Positions 56,186-64,000 of a stretch of DNA of 64,000 nucleotides are shown piece by piece. The notes below the pieces were generated by a model, which made no database searches, was not told the DNA's origin, and saw only the letters and a program-made list of their open reading frames with translations. Both the position numbers and the translations under genes were made by a program. The number at the start of each line of letters is the position of its first letter. Position 1 is the stretch's first letter. Origin of the DNA: UBA961 sp049317525 (lineage in GTDB: Bacteria > Bacteroidota > Ignavibacteria > Kapaibacteriales > UBA961); assembly GCA_049317525.1 (NCBI GenBank), contig JBMOIC010000002.1, forward strand, positions 1 through 64,000, given 5' to 3'.

Positions 56186-57667
56186 ATGACACATTTTCAT
56201 AATTACATTAGTGGAGTCTTCACTTCTTCTAATTCTTCCGAAACTTTCGCAAATACAAATCCTGCAGATAGAGACGATTGCATCGGTATATTTCCAGATT
56301 CAAATGCTATAGATATTAATGATGCTGTACATGCTGCTTCATTAGCTTTTAACTCTTGGAGTAAATTACCGGCTCCAAAACGAGGTGATATTCTAAGAAA
56401 AGCTGGAGATATTTTTACAAGAAGAAAAGATGAACTTGCTAAAATAATGACAAGAGAAATGGGAAAACCTATATTTGAAACTCTAGGAGATATTCAAGAA
56501 GCAATAGATACAGCATATTATGCTGCAACGGAAACAAGAAGATTATTTGGTTATACAACTCCCAGTGAGATGCCTAATAAAATGAACATGTCTTTTAGAA
56601 TGCCAATTGGCGTTTGTGGAATTATCACTGCTTGGAATTTTCCAATTGCAGTACCATCTTGGAAAATACTTCCCGCTTTAGCTTGTGGCAATACAGTAGT
56701 TTTTAAACCTTCTGAAGATTCACCACATTCTGCTCATATTTTTGCTGAAATACTTGAAGAAGCTGGATTACCTGCTGGTGTTTTTAATGTGGTATATGGA
56801 AAAGGTTTAACAGGGTCTTTATTGGTGGATCATCCAGACATAAGTGTTATAGGATTTACCGGTTCAACAGCTACAGGTACTGCAATTGCCGCTAAGTGTG
56901 GTGCATCAAATAAAAAATGTTCATTAGAAATGGGTGGTAAAAATGCTCAAATAGTAATGAATGATGCGAATATGGATTTAGCTTTAGAAGGAGTTTTGTG
57001 GGGAGCATTTGGAACTACAGGGCAACGTTGTACAGCAACATCAAGATTGATTTTACATAAGGATATCTATGATGATTTTATTAATAAATTAATTACAAAA
57101 GCAACATCAATCAGAATTGGAAATGGATTACATGATAGTACACAAATGGGACCTGTAATCAATCACAAGCAATTAGAAAAGATTCAAGAGTATGTTCGAA
57201 TTGGTAGGGATGAAGGAGCTATTTGTGTCCTTGGTGGCGATATAGAAGACAAAAATGAATGTGCAAAGGGATATTTTTTCAAACCAACTATTTTCATTGA
57301 TGTATTACCAAATATGAGAATATTTAAAGAAGAAATATTTGGACCCGTCTTATCTGTCACAAAAGCTGATTCATTACAGCATGCTATTGACTTGGCAAAT
57401 GACTGTAATTATGGTTTATCTTCATCATTATTTACTGGAAGTGTAGATGCTGCATTCCAAGCGGTTAGAGATATACAGGCTGGAATTACATATATAAATG
57501 CTCCAACAATTGGTGCCGAAGCTCATATGCCATTTGGAGGTATTAAAGGAACCGGGAATGGACATCGTGAAGGTGGTTGGACAGCATTTGATATTTTCAC
57601 AGAGTGGAAAACAGTATATATAGATTATTCTGGAAGTCTTCAAAAAGCTCAAATTGATAATTATTAA
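56186..57667 (+). CDS. Aldehyde dehydrogenase family protein
   Basis: NAD(P)-dependent aldehyde dehydrogenase of 493 aa. It has [41 protein letters not shown] (Rossmann), the catalytic glutamate in [11 protein letters not shown], the nucleophile cysteine in [11 protein letters not shown], and EIFGPVLSV. The C-terminus ([27 protein letters not shown]) is a recognisable subgroup ending, but I cannot assign a substrate; alpha-ketoglutarate semialdehyde, aminoadipate semialdehyde or similar are possible. Its own promoter lies upstream. No partner enzymes flank it directly; gcdH and a carboxyltransferase gene elsewhere in the window also belong to amino-acid breakdown. Confidence 0.9.
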   Translation: MTHFHNYISGVFTSSNSSETFANTNPADRDDCIGIFPDSNAIDINDAVHAASLAFNSWSKLPAPKRGDILRKAGDIFTRRKDELAKIMTREMGKPIFETLGDIQEAIDTAYYAATETRRLFGYTTPSEMPNKMNMSFRMPIGVCGIITAWNFPIAVPSWKILPALACGNTVVFKPSEDSPHSAHIFAEILEEAGLPAGVFNVVYGKGLTGSLLVDHPDISVIGFTGSTATGTAIAAKCGASNKKCSLEMGGKNAQIVMNDANMDLALEGVLWGAFGTTGQRCTATSRLILHKDIYDDFINKLITKATSIRIGNGLHDSTQMGPVINHKQLEKIQEYVRIGRDEGAICVLGGDIEDKNECAKGYFFKPTIFIDVLPNMRIFKEEIFGPVLSVTKADSLQHAIDLANDCNYGLSSSLFTGSVDAAFQAVRDIQAGITYINAPTIGAEAHMPFGGIKGTGNGHREGGWTAFDIFTEWKTVYIDYSGSLQKAQIDNY

Positions 57668-57729
57668 ATTATGTCTGTAAGTTTTACATACTGTTATTTG
57701 TCTTAACACTATTGCTCAAGAGTATCATT

Positions 57730-58338
57730 ATGCCTGTTGGCAATAAGAATCAAGCTAAATATGCATCCCCTAGTATAAAAGAACAACACATTTCAATTGA
57801 GATCGTTGAACTGTTCAACCTGTTCTTAAAAGGAGATGATAATGCAGCTTTACTATTGTTCAACACATTTAATAAAAGAATTTATCTTTATTGTGCAAAA
57901 ATTGTTAGTAATACTTACATAGCTGAAGATATTACTCAAGAAGTTTGGGAAAGGATTATAAAATTACGGTTTCAAGAAGGTACTAATATTTTAAACCCTA
58001 TTGGATTTATCTTTACTATAGCTAGAAACCTATGTTTAAATCATATCAAATTACAAAAGCAAATTGTTTCACTTGATTCATTAGATGACTTTCGATTACC
58101 CTCTGTACATCAACCAGGAAGTACCTCTGTAGAAGAACTTGTTAATACTTCCCTGAATGCATTGAAATTTGAAGATCGTGAATTACTTGTTTTGCATATG
58201 TATTGTGGTTACAGATTTGATGAGATTGCAGAAATGCTTAATATATCTCCAAATGCTGTCTGGACAAGAGCTTCTAGAGCCAGAGCGCAGCTCAGAGAGA
58301 TTATTTCTAGATATCAAAGAAATGATAAAAATATATAA
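57730..58338 (+). CDS. ECF-type RNA polymerase sigma factor
   Basis: Sigma-70 family protein of about 202 aa with region 2 (YIAEDITQEVWERIIKLRFQ, then FIFTIARNLCLNHIK) and region 4 (YRFDEIAEMLNISPNAVWTR, RARAQLREII), separated by a variable linker and lacking regions 1 and 3. The ATG at 57730 is preferred over a TTG 18 bp upstream. It is followed 23 bp later by a membrane protein with the layout of an anti-sigma factor, which suggests a regulated cell-envelope response unit. Target genes are unknown. Confidence 0.9.
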   Translation: MPVGNKNQAKYASPSIKEQHISIEIVELFNLFLKGDDNAALLLFNTFNKRIYLYCAKIVSNTYIAEDITQEVWERIIKLRFQEGTNILNPIGFIFTIARNLCLNHIKLQKQIVSLDSLDDFRLPSVHQPGSTSVEELVNTSLNALKFEDRELLVLHMYCGYRFDEIAEMLNISPNAVWTRASRARAQLREIISRYQRNDKNI

Positions 58339-58361
58339 AATTCTACATTTTGGACTAGCTG

Positions 58362-58964
58362 ATGGATATCTCACCACATATTGAAATTGATAGGTTTACA
58401 TCTGGTTTAATGTCACCAGAAGAATGTTCGCAATTTCTTTCTAGAATAGAGACTGATAGTCATTTGAAAGAATTGTTTGATGCAGATTTATTGTTAACAT
58501 CTACAGTTGAACATCAAATGAAAACGCTATTAACGCATAATCTAACTTATTCTTCAATTAACTTTACAGAATCTTTACTAGTTGCACCTACTATTTCTAC
58601 AGGCTCTCACGCTTTTATCTCATATATAAAAGGTAGTACAATAGTAAATACGGTTCTTATATGTTCAATAGTTGGTTTATTTTCATACTTGATTATTCAT
58701 AATAGATCAAAAGATATTAATACTCAAAATAATCAATATCTTTCAAGGTCTAATCAAAGTCCATTGATACATACTATACAAGCTCCTAGGTATATAGAAT
58801 CCTCTTATACTCCTACTGAAACAGCTAAAGGTAAAATAATTAAATCATACAAAACAATTTCTAAAGAATCTATTGTTAAAACAATAGACCCACCAACTTT
58901 AAAAAAAGTAATCCTAGAAAATTCCCATTCCAGATTTAGAAAAAAAATAGATATTTCTAATTAG
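58362..58964 (+). CDS. Putative anti-sigma factor (membrane protein)
   Basis: Protein of 200 aa with a soluble N-terminal part of about 80 residues (MDISPHIEIDRFTSGLMSPE; then FLSRIETDSHLKELFDADL), one transmembrane segment near residues 92-112 (NTVLICSIVGLFSYLIIH) and a basic, serine-rich extracytoplasmic tail. The N-terminal segment EIDRFTSGLMSPEECSQFL resembles the start of zinc-less anti-sigma domains in Bacteroidota, but the classic HxxxCxxC is absent. Its position directly after an ECF sigma gene is the main support. A terminator follows at 58982. Confidence 0.68.
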   Translation: MDISPHIEIDRFTSGLMSPEECSQFLSRIETDSHLKELFDADLLLTSTVEHQMKTLLTHNLTYSSINFTESLLVAPTISTGSHAFISYIKGSTIVNTVLICSIVGLFSYLIIHNRSKDINTQNNQYLSRSNQSPLIHTIQAPRYIESSYTPTETAKGKIIKSYKTISKESIVKTIDPPTLKKVILENSHSRFRKKIDISN

Positions 58965-58981
58965 TTTTGAATCAAGTATAT

Positions 58982-59014
58982 AAACCATTATTATGAACAA
59001 TAATGGTTTTTTTT
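58982..59014 (+). terminator. Rho-independent terminator after the sigma/anti-sigma genes
   Basis: Perfect 11-bp stem aaaccattatt (58982-58992) and aataatggttt (58999-59009) with a six-base loop, continuing into a run of T's. It lies 18 bp after the anti-sigma stop. Confidence 0.9.
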
Positions 59015-59084
59015 ATATGAGCTAATTTAAAAGTTCTATTTTCGTAATTTTACAGTAGTGATTATTTACTTTTCTTGAAATGAT

Positions 59085-60995
59085 ATGCCTTTCAGATCTA
59101 CAAAAAAATACATACAATATAAATTTGACACCTTGATGTCCAAGGGAGTTATATCTCTTATCTCTGGATTATTTTTTATATCAGTAATCTTTGTTTTTAT
59201 CATTGCTATCATAGGTGCATTATTAGGTATCAGTAATAGCGAGGCAACAACAGTTGGTTTTTGGGATTTGGTGTGGTCTACGGTCTTACATTCTTTAGAT
59301 GGTGGTGTTATAAGCTCCAATAAAGGCAATTGGATGTTTATGACATTGATGTTTATAGCTACACTTGGTGGCATGGTATTGATATCAATACTTATTGGTG
59401 TATTGAATAGTGGTATAGCAAAGCAATTGGAAAACTTAAGAAAGGGTCGTTCATTAGTAATAGAAAATGGTCATACTGTCATTTTAGGGTGGTCACCCCA
59501 AATATTTTACATTATAAGTGAGCTTATTACTGCAAATAAAGGGAAGAAAAATGCTTGTATTTCGATTTTAGCTGAAAAAGATAAAGTTGAAATGGAAGAT
59601 GAGATATTCATGAAAATTGAAAACTTTTCAAATACAAAAATTGTTTGCAGAACTGGTAATCCTATAGATTTAACAGATTTAGAAATCATTAATCCGCATA
59701 CTGCTAAGTCTATCATTATTTTATCACCAGAGACAAGTGATGACCCTGATTCACTGATGATAAAAATGATTTTAGCTATAACCAATAATCCACAAAGAAG
59801 ACCAGATAAATATCATATTGTTGCAGAGATAAGAGATCCTAAAAATATAGAAGTTGCTAGGCTGGTGGGTAAGAATGAAGTCTCATTTATCTTGATGGAA
59901 GATGTTCTTTCTAAAATCATAGCTCAAACTTGTAGACAATCAGGATTATCAGTAGTATTTCTAGAACTTCTAGATTTCAAAAGAAATAGAATTAACTTTA
60001 TCGAGGAAAATTCTTTAGTAGGCAAACAATTTCATCGTGCATTATTTGCCTACAATGAAGCAACACCAATTGGAATTAGATATTCAAATGGAACAATACA
60101 ATTAAATCCTCCTGGTAGTAGAGTAATCGAACGTGGAGATAAAATTATAGCCGTTGCCGAAGATGGTTCAAAAATTCATTCAACAGCAAATCCTGATTTA
60201 AATATAGATGGAACTGCGGTTATACTAACAGATATTACAAATAAGAAACCAGAAAAAACACTTATACTTGGATGGAATAGACAAGCCAAAACAATAATTT
60301 CAGAACTTGATAATTATGTAATTTCAGGTTCAAAAGTTAATGCAGTTTCAGAATCTAATGAAATTGAAAATGAACTGATTGAACTGTCTAAATCATTAAA
60401 AAACATACAATTACAATATACATTTGGCGATACAAGTAATAGAAGAGTTTTAGATAGCATAGATTGTAAGGAATATGATCATATTATCATTTTAAGTTAT
60501 TCTCAAATCCTTGATATTCAAGAAGCTGATGCCCGAACAATTTTTACATTATTACATTTAAGAGATATTGCAGAAAAAGCTGGACATCCATTCTCTATTG
60601 TAAGTCAAATGCTCGATGTTAGAAATCGTGAACTTGTTAATGTAACAAGAGCTGATGACTTTGTTGTTAGTGATAAATTAAATAGCTTGATGCTATCACA
60701 AGTTTCTGAGGAAAAAGAGCTGGCATTAGTTTTTGAAGATTTATTTCAGTCTGAAGGTTCTGAGATATATTTAAAGCCTGCTTCCGAATATATTGAATTA
60801 AGAAAACCAATCAATTTTTATACAGTTGTAGAAGCTGCAAAGAGAAGAAATGAAATTGCTATTGGTTGTAGAATGCTATCAAGATATGATGAAGACGCTA
60901 TTGAACAAGGAGTGATTATTAACCCTGATAAATATAAACTCTTTACATTTTTTGAAGAAGATAAAATTATCGTTCTTGCTGAGAATGATTGGTAA
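59085..60995 (+). CDS. CASTOR/POLLUX-like ion channel with RCK-type NAD-binding domains
   Basis: Protein of 636 aa resembling bacterial CASTOR/POLLUX-family channels. Two or three N-terminal membrane segments lie at about residues 20-45, 65-75 (pore-like FWDLVWSTVLHSLDGGVIS) and 83-107. The rest is cytoplasmic, with two TrkA_N/RCK-like Rossmann units (ENGHTVILGWSPQIFYIISE, and KTLILGWNRQAKTIISEL) and RCK_C-like ends. The TVILGW motifs are typical of the family. These channels conduct cations in plant relatives; the bacterial ones are probably ligand-gated K+ channels. It overlaps the convergent pyrB by 29 bp. Confidence 0.87.
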   Translation: MPFRSTKKYIQYKFDTLMSKGVISLISGLFFISVIFVFIIAIIGALLGISNSEATTVGFWDLVWSTVLHSLDGGVISSNKGNWMFMTLMFIATLGGMVLISILIGVLNSGIAKQLENLRKGRSLVIENGHTVILGWSPQIFYIISELITANKGKKNACISILAEKDKVEMEDEIFMKIENFSNTKIVCRTGNPIDLTDLEIINPHTAKSIIILSPETSDDPDSLMIKMILAITNNPQRRPDKYHIVAEIRDPKNIEVARLVGKNEVSFILMEDVLSKIIAQTCRQSGLSVVFLELLDFKRNRINFIEENSLVGKQFHRALFAYNEATPIGIRYSNGTIQLNPPGSRVIERGDKIIAVAEDGSKIHSTANPDLNIDGTAVILTDITNKKPEKTLILGWNRQAKTIISELDNYVISGSKVNAVSESNEIENELIELSKSLKNIQLQYTFGDTSNRRVLDSIDCKEYDHIIILSYSQILDIQEADARTIFTLLHLRDIAEKAGHPFSIVSQMLDVRNRELVNVTRADDFVVSDKLNSLMLSQVSEEKELALVFEDLFQSEGSEIYLKPASEYIELRKPINFYTVVEAAKRRNEIAIGCRMLSRYDEDAIEQGVIINPDKYKLFTFFEEDKIIVLAENDW

Positions 60996-61884
60996 TTAAT
61001 GTAGACAAAACAGCCATTCTTATAGCTAAGCCATTATTAACTTGTTCTCTAATTAGTACTCGTTTATTGTTCATTATTCCCTCTTGAATTTCCATTCCAT
61101 AATTTGCAGGGCCGGGATGTAATACAATTAGATCTTCATAGCGTTCAAGCAGAGAATTTGTTAAACCAAAATGCCTAGAATATTCTTTCATGTTCACAAG
61201 TGATAGATCTTGCATTCTTTCCTTTTGAACTCTCAACATACTTACAATATCTGTCCATTCTAAAGCATCTGACAACCTAGAAAAGTATCGTACATTCCAA
61301 TGTTGGATATTTCTAGGAATTAATATTCCTGGAGCACAGATACCTACCTCTATACCTAATTTTTGAAAAAGTTGAATTGTAGATCTTGCAACTCTACTAT
61401 GTAATATATCCCCTACAATTGTAACCTTCTTCCCTTGTAAGTTTCCATAATGCCTGTATAATGTGAATGCATCCAATAATGCTTGTGTAGGATGCTGATG
61501 CTGCCCATCACCAGCATTAATAACTTGTCCAGTAACATTATTACAAATCATATCGGCTGCACCGCTATAAGGATGACGTACAATCCACATATCGATATGC
61601 ATTTGATCAATTGTTTGAATAGTATCGATTAAAGACTCACCTTTTGAAACACTACTACCATTTGATTGAAATACAATTGTATGTGCACCTAGTCTCTTAC
61701 AAGCAATTTCAAAGGATATTCTTGTTCTTGTTGAGGCCTCAAAAAAAGCAAGGACTACAGTTTTCCCGTATAAAACTTTTTCTATAGAATCTGTTTTAAG
61801 TGTCTTGAATAAATTAGCTTGATTAAACAAATGATAAACATCAGATATTGTTAAATCGCTAACTAAAAGTAAATGTGGATTCAT
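60967..61884 (-). CDS. pyrB: Aspartate carbamoyltransferase catalytic subunit
   Basis: Second step of de novo pyrimidine synthesis (carbamoyl phosphate plus aspartate). With the ATG at 61884 the protein is 305 aa, the usual length. It has the phosphate-binding FFEASTRTRISFEIACKRLG, SKGESLIDTIQTI, HPTQALLDAFTL, KKVTIVGDILHSRVARS, and the C-terminal LHPGPANYGMEI. A longer frame from 61935 would run through the hairpin at 61899-61927, so the internal ATG is chosen. pyrE lies about 1.7 kb away on the plus strand. No pyrI regulatory gene is adjacent. Confidence 0.95.
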   Translation of the reverse strand: MNPHLLLVSDLTISDVYHLFNQANLFKTLKTDSIEKVLYGKTVVLAFFEASTRTRISFEIACKRLGAHTIVFQSNGSSVSKGESLIDTIQTIDQMHIDMWIVRHPYSGAADMICNNVTGQVINAGDGQHQHPTQALLDAFTLYRHYGNLQGKKVTIVGDILHSRVARSTIQLFQKLGIEVGICAPGILIPRNIQHWNVRYFSRLSDALEWTDIVSMLRVQKERMQDLSLVNMKEYSRHFGLTNSLLERYEDLIVLHPGPANYGMEIQEGIMNNKRVLIREQVNNGLAIRMAVLSTLITNHSQQER

Positions 61885-61898
61885 ACTATAACTTGTAA

Positions 61899-61927
61899 AA
61901 AAAAACCGCTCAGAAGAACGGTTTTTT
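61899..61927. terminator. Terminator between hup and pyrB
   Basis: Stem aaaaaccg(c)tc / ga(a)cggttttt, loop agaa, with T-runs in both directions. It ends the hup transcript 25 bp after its stop on the minus strand. It lies 15 bp before the pyrB ATG, so pyrB must be read through or have a promoter overlapping the hairpin. Confidence 0.8.
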
Positions 61928-61952
61928 AAATTCACTAAAAAATAATATTTGT

Positions 61953-62258
61953 TTATTTTTTCTTAGTTGCTTTTGATCCCTTTTCAGAGTTAACTACTTC
62001 TTTTAAGGATTTACCAGCAGAAAATTTAGGAACTGTACGAGCAGGAATAGTTAATGCTTCTCCAGTTCTAGGGTTTTTTCCTGTACGTGAAGCACGATTA
62101 CTTGTACCGAATGTACCAAAACCCAAAAGCGCTACACTTTCACCAGCGCCTAATTGCTCTGATATAGTAACAAATACGCTACTGACAGCTTTCTCTGCAG
62201 CTACTTTAGTTAATCCAGATTTCTCGGCAACTGATGCAATGAGTTCTTGTTTATTCAT
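61953..62258 (-). CDS. hup: HU-family DNA-binding protein
   Basis: Histone-like nucleoid protein of 101 aa. It has the helical dimer domain MNKQELIASVAEKSGLTK, the FGTFGTSNRASRTGKNPRTG turn and arm, and IPARTVPKFSAGKSLKEVV. A lysine-rich extension of about 10 residues (EKGSKATKKK) follows the normal end. It binds DNA without strong sequence preference. The leader has GGAG as ribosome binding site and a palindrome at 62280-62314 that may have a regulatory role. Confidence 0.96.
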   Translation of the reverse strand: MNKQELIASVAEKSGLTKVAAEKAVSSVFVTISEQLGAGESVALLGFGTFGTSNRASRTGKNPRTGEALTIPARTVPKFSAGKSLKEVVNSEKGSKATKKK

Positions 62259-62279
62259 TTAATTTCTCCATAAACACAA

Positions 62280-62314
62280 TATGCTATAACGAATTACATT
62301 CGCAATTTAGCATA
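62280..62314 (-). promoter_or_regulatory. Nested inverted repeat in the hup upstream region
   Basis: Perfect outer arms tatgcta (62280-62286) / tagcata (62308-62314), enclosing a second pair cgaat / attcg (62290-62302). It lies 22 bp upstream of the hup ATG. On the minus strand it begins TATGCTAAATTGCG, which includes a weak -7-like box (TAAATTGC) with TTG about 21 bp before. It could be an operator overlapping the promoter or a leader hairpin. Confidence 0.35.
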
Positions 62315-62389
62315 ATATATATGAAAAAGACAAGTACTATTTTCATTAAATCAAATAAAGTTCAATATTTAGCTTTATTGTTAAACATA

Positions 62390-63457
62390 TTAGGATAAAT
62401 ACTTGAATATTGGTAGAAATACTGACATCCACAATAGCAAATACATAATCATAATAGTATAGAGTGCTGCAACAATATCGTCAGCAAACACCCAAATGCT
62501 ACCTTTGCGAGAATTAAGCCAAGAAATAGGAAATGGTTTTGCTATATCAAATAGTCTGAAAAATATCAGAGCAATTACATTCCAGATCCATGTCTTTGGA
62601 AAAATTGGAACAGATAGAATTAACCACATTCCTACAACTTCATCAATTACAATCTTAGAAGCATCATTTCCCCAGTGATCTTCTAAATATGGTACACTCC
62701 ACAAACCTAATACACATGCTACGATTGTCATGATGATAATAATATATGACGGTGCATTAAAAATTACAATTAATAATGCCAAAGTAGAAGCAATTGTACC
62801 AGGAGCTATACTACTATAGCCAGCACCAATAAATGATCCAACTCCTATCTTGGTTATGGCAATCCAATCACTTTTAATAAGAGATTTTATAAGTATACTA
62901 TTTTGAATAAAATATTCAACAGATGTATACAATGTAAGTATGGTTATCCCTAACATTGCTAAGTAAAGAGAGTATTCAATATTACCTTTATGATCAATAA
63001 TAGTCATTGATAAATAAGAATTATTTAGAATGATAAGATATATCAATACAATTAATATATAAACCATTTGAATGAAGGTTTTGGTTTTTGCAGCTTTTGA
63101 AGTAATTATTGGAGTACCTAATGTATCGGCATATAATCGTAGTAAGGTGGTGATGATGTCTCTTGTTGTTATGATAATTATCATCCAAAGTGGAATAATA
63201 TTCATACTTACAAAAGCAAAGAATGCTGCGCTTGTTAACACTTTATCTGCTAATGGGTCGAAGAATGAACCAAAATCAGATACCTCTTTTCTTAAACGAG
63301 CTAACATCCCATCAAAATAATCAGATAAAGCTCCAATAATAAATATTACACATGCAATATTTATGGACTTTACATCATTATTTGTAAGCAAGACATAAAA
63401 TATGGGTGCAATAATAATTCTAGTAAAACTTATAATATTTGGTAGTGAATAATTCAT
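62390..63457 (-). CDS. Fused phosphatidylglycerophosphate synthase-phosphatase (PgsA-PgpA)
   Basis: Membrane protein of 355 aa combining two consecutive phosphatidylglycerol-synthesis enzymes. Residues 1-190 are a CDP-alcohol phosphotransferase with a complete motif (D46, D49, G50, A53, R54, G63, D67, D71) in SDYFDGMLARL and GSFFDPLADK, plus the PgsA-type RDIITTLLRLYAD. Residues 204-355 are PgpA-like: GVGSFIGAGYSSIAPGT, IDEVVG (D272), FRLFDIAKPFPI and ADDIVAALY. PgsA makes phosphatidylglycerol phosphate and PgpA removes the phosphate. The reading frame is continuous with no sign of a frameshift. Confidence 0.88.
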   Translation of the reverse strand: MNYSLPNIISFTRIIIAPIFYVLLTNNDVKSINIACVIFIIGALSDYFDGMLARLRKEVSDFGSFFDPLADKVLTSAAFFAFVSMNIIPLWMIIIITTRDIITTLLRLYADTLGTPIITSKAAKTKTFIQMVYILIVLIYLIILNNSYLSMTIIDHKGNIEYSLYLAMLGITILTLYTSVEYFIQNSILIKSLIKSDWIAITKIGVGSFIGAGYSSIAPGTIASTLALLIVIFNAPSYIIIIMTIVACVLGLWSVPYLEDHWGNDASKIVIDEVVGMWLILSVPIFPKTWIWNVIALIFFRLFDIAKPFPISWLNSRKGSIWVFADDIVAALYTIMIMYLLLWMSVFLPIFKYLS

Positions 63458-63544
63458 ATTATTTGGATATTTTTAAACAATAAAGAACTAAATTACAGCA
63501 ATTATTTAAGTTAATAAGTGTACAATCAATAATAGAAGAGTTGT

Positions 63545-64000
63545 ATGATTAAAGCTGAACTAGCAAGAAGTATTTTTCATGCTTCATATTTAACTGGTGA
63601 ATTTTTATTACGATCAGGTAAGATTAGCAATGAATATTTTGATAAATATTTATTTGAATCAAATCCTTTATTACTGAAGCATATTTCAAGATATATGGTT
63701 GAGCTTTTACCAAATGGTACAGAAATGTTAGCTGGTTTAGAAATGGGAGGAATTCCAATTGCTACCGCTATCTCTTTAGATTGTGGATTACCATTAACCT
63801 TTATAAGGAAAAAAGCAAAGAATTATGGAACTTGCAAAGTTAATGAAGGTCCTTCTATGGAAGGCAAGAATATAGTTATTATTGAAGATGTCATTACAAG
63901 TGGTGGGCAAGTTATTTTAAGTGCACAAGACATAAGAAAAACTGGTGCAAATATATTGTGTACAATTTGTGTAATTAATCGTCAACAAGGTGGCACAGAA
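63545..64000 (+). CDS. pyrE: Orotate phosphoribosyltransferase (partial, runs off the window)
   Basis: The first 152 codons of pyrE, open to the end of the window. It starts MIKAELARSIFHASYLTGEF, with FLLRSGKISNEYFDKYLFES matching the OPRTase N-terminus, AGLEMGGIPIA, FIRKKAKNYGT, and the PRPP loop IVIIEDVITSGGQVI. OPRTase adds ribose-5-phosphate from PRPP to orotate in UMP synthesis. It is divergent from the pgsA-pgpA gene across an 87-bp gap; GAAGAG lies a few bases before the ATG. Confidence 0.93.
   Translation, partial: MIKAELARSIFHASYLTGEFLLRSGKISNEYFDKYLFESNPLLLKHISRYMVELLPNGTEMLAGLEMGGIPIATAISLDCGLPLTFIRKKAKNYGTCKVNEGPSMEGKNIVIIEDVITSGGQVILSAQDIRKTGANILCTICVINRQQGGTE

Noticed and set aside
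57712..57729. TTG start for the sigma factor 18 bp upstream of the chosen ATG
   Set aside because: The ATG gives a normal ECF N-terminus; the TTG adds six residues with no better ribosome site.
61885..61935. N-terminal extension of pyrB by 17 residues
   Set aside because: It would translate through the hup terminator hairpin and adds residues not found in normal PyrB proteins.
1..64000. CRISPR arrays, insertion sequences, prophage or integrative elements
   Set aside because: No regularly spaced repeats, transposases, integrases, phage structural genes or flanking attachment-like repeats at the tRNA were seen.

Overview
The window is AT-rich (roughly one third G+C by eye), densely coded and has no gap longer than about 160 bp. 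It looks like a chromosomal segment of a Bacteroidota-superphylum (FCB group) bacterium. Three points support this: long secreted propeller proteins, two of them ending in a type IX secretion (T9SS) sorting domain; signal peptides ending in S-Q or A-Q; and several promoter-like sequences of the Bacteroidota form (TTTG, 18-20 bp, TAnnTTTG) ahead of tRNA-Lys, secG, gcdH, an aldehyde dehydrogenase and an outer-membrane barrel gene. KDO genes (kdsB, kdsC), OmpA-like and TonB-receptor-like proteins imply a Gram-negative envelope. menG and bshB1 imply menaquinone and bacillithiol. The finer placement (Ignavibacteria or Kapabacteria-like lineages, for example) is a guess.

Layout. 35-11625 (minus strand): one long gene string, kdsC, ytxH-like, DUF948, a terminator-like hairpin, mfd, kdsB, cmk, DUF268, ispH, a 71-aa membrane protein, bshB1, a TonB-receptor-like protein and menG. 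11681-14428 (plus): a lipoprotein M28 peptidase, prmA and ppx. 14425-18548: a DUF4505-hotdog fusion, an ABC-F ATPase, nth and a glycosyltransferase. 18651-24860 (plus): glutaryl-CoA dehydrogenase, a lamin-tail secreted protein, ppk1 and a LolC/E-type permease. 24896-28297 (minus): secG, an OmpA-family protein and prfA. 28356-34858: a repeat lipoprotein with recX, EVE and LytR_C proteins, a NatA/NatB-like exporter and an outer-membrane barrel. 34975-35046: tRNA-Lys(UUU).

35112-43283 (minus): a peptide importer whose permeases and binding protein resemble YejB, YejE and YejA but whose ATPase is split in two, preceded by an acyl-CoA carboxylase carboxyltransferase. 43426-56027 (minus): a LOG-family protein, a KimA-like permease, then three tandem paralogous secreted propeller proteins of 1087, 1087 and 1089 aa. 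56186-58964 (plus): an aldehyde dehydrogenase and an ECF sigma/anti-sigma pair. 59085-64000: a CASTOR/POLLUX-like channel, pyrB, hup, a fused PgsA-PgpA enzyme and the start of pyrE.

Most genes are housekeeping. The stand-out items are the DUF4505-hotdog fusion, the PgsA-PgpA fusion of two consecutive phosphatidylglycerol steps, the triplicated propeller operon, the split-ATPase Yej-type transporter and the set of Bacteroidota-type promoters. I saw no CRISPR array, insertion sequence, prophage, rRNA or recognisable defence system.
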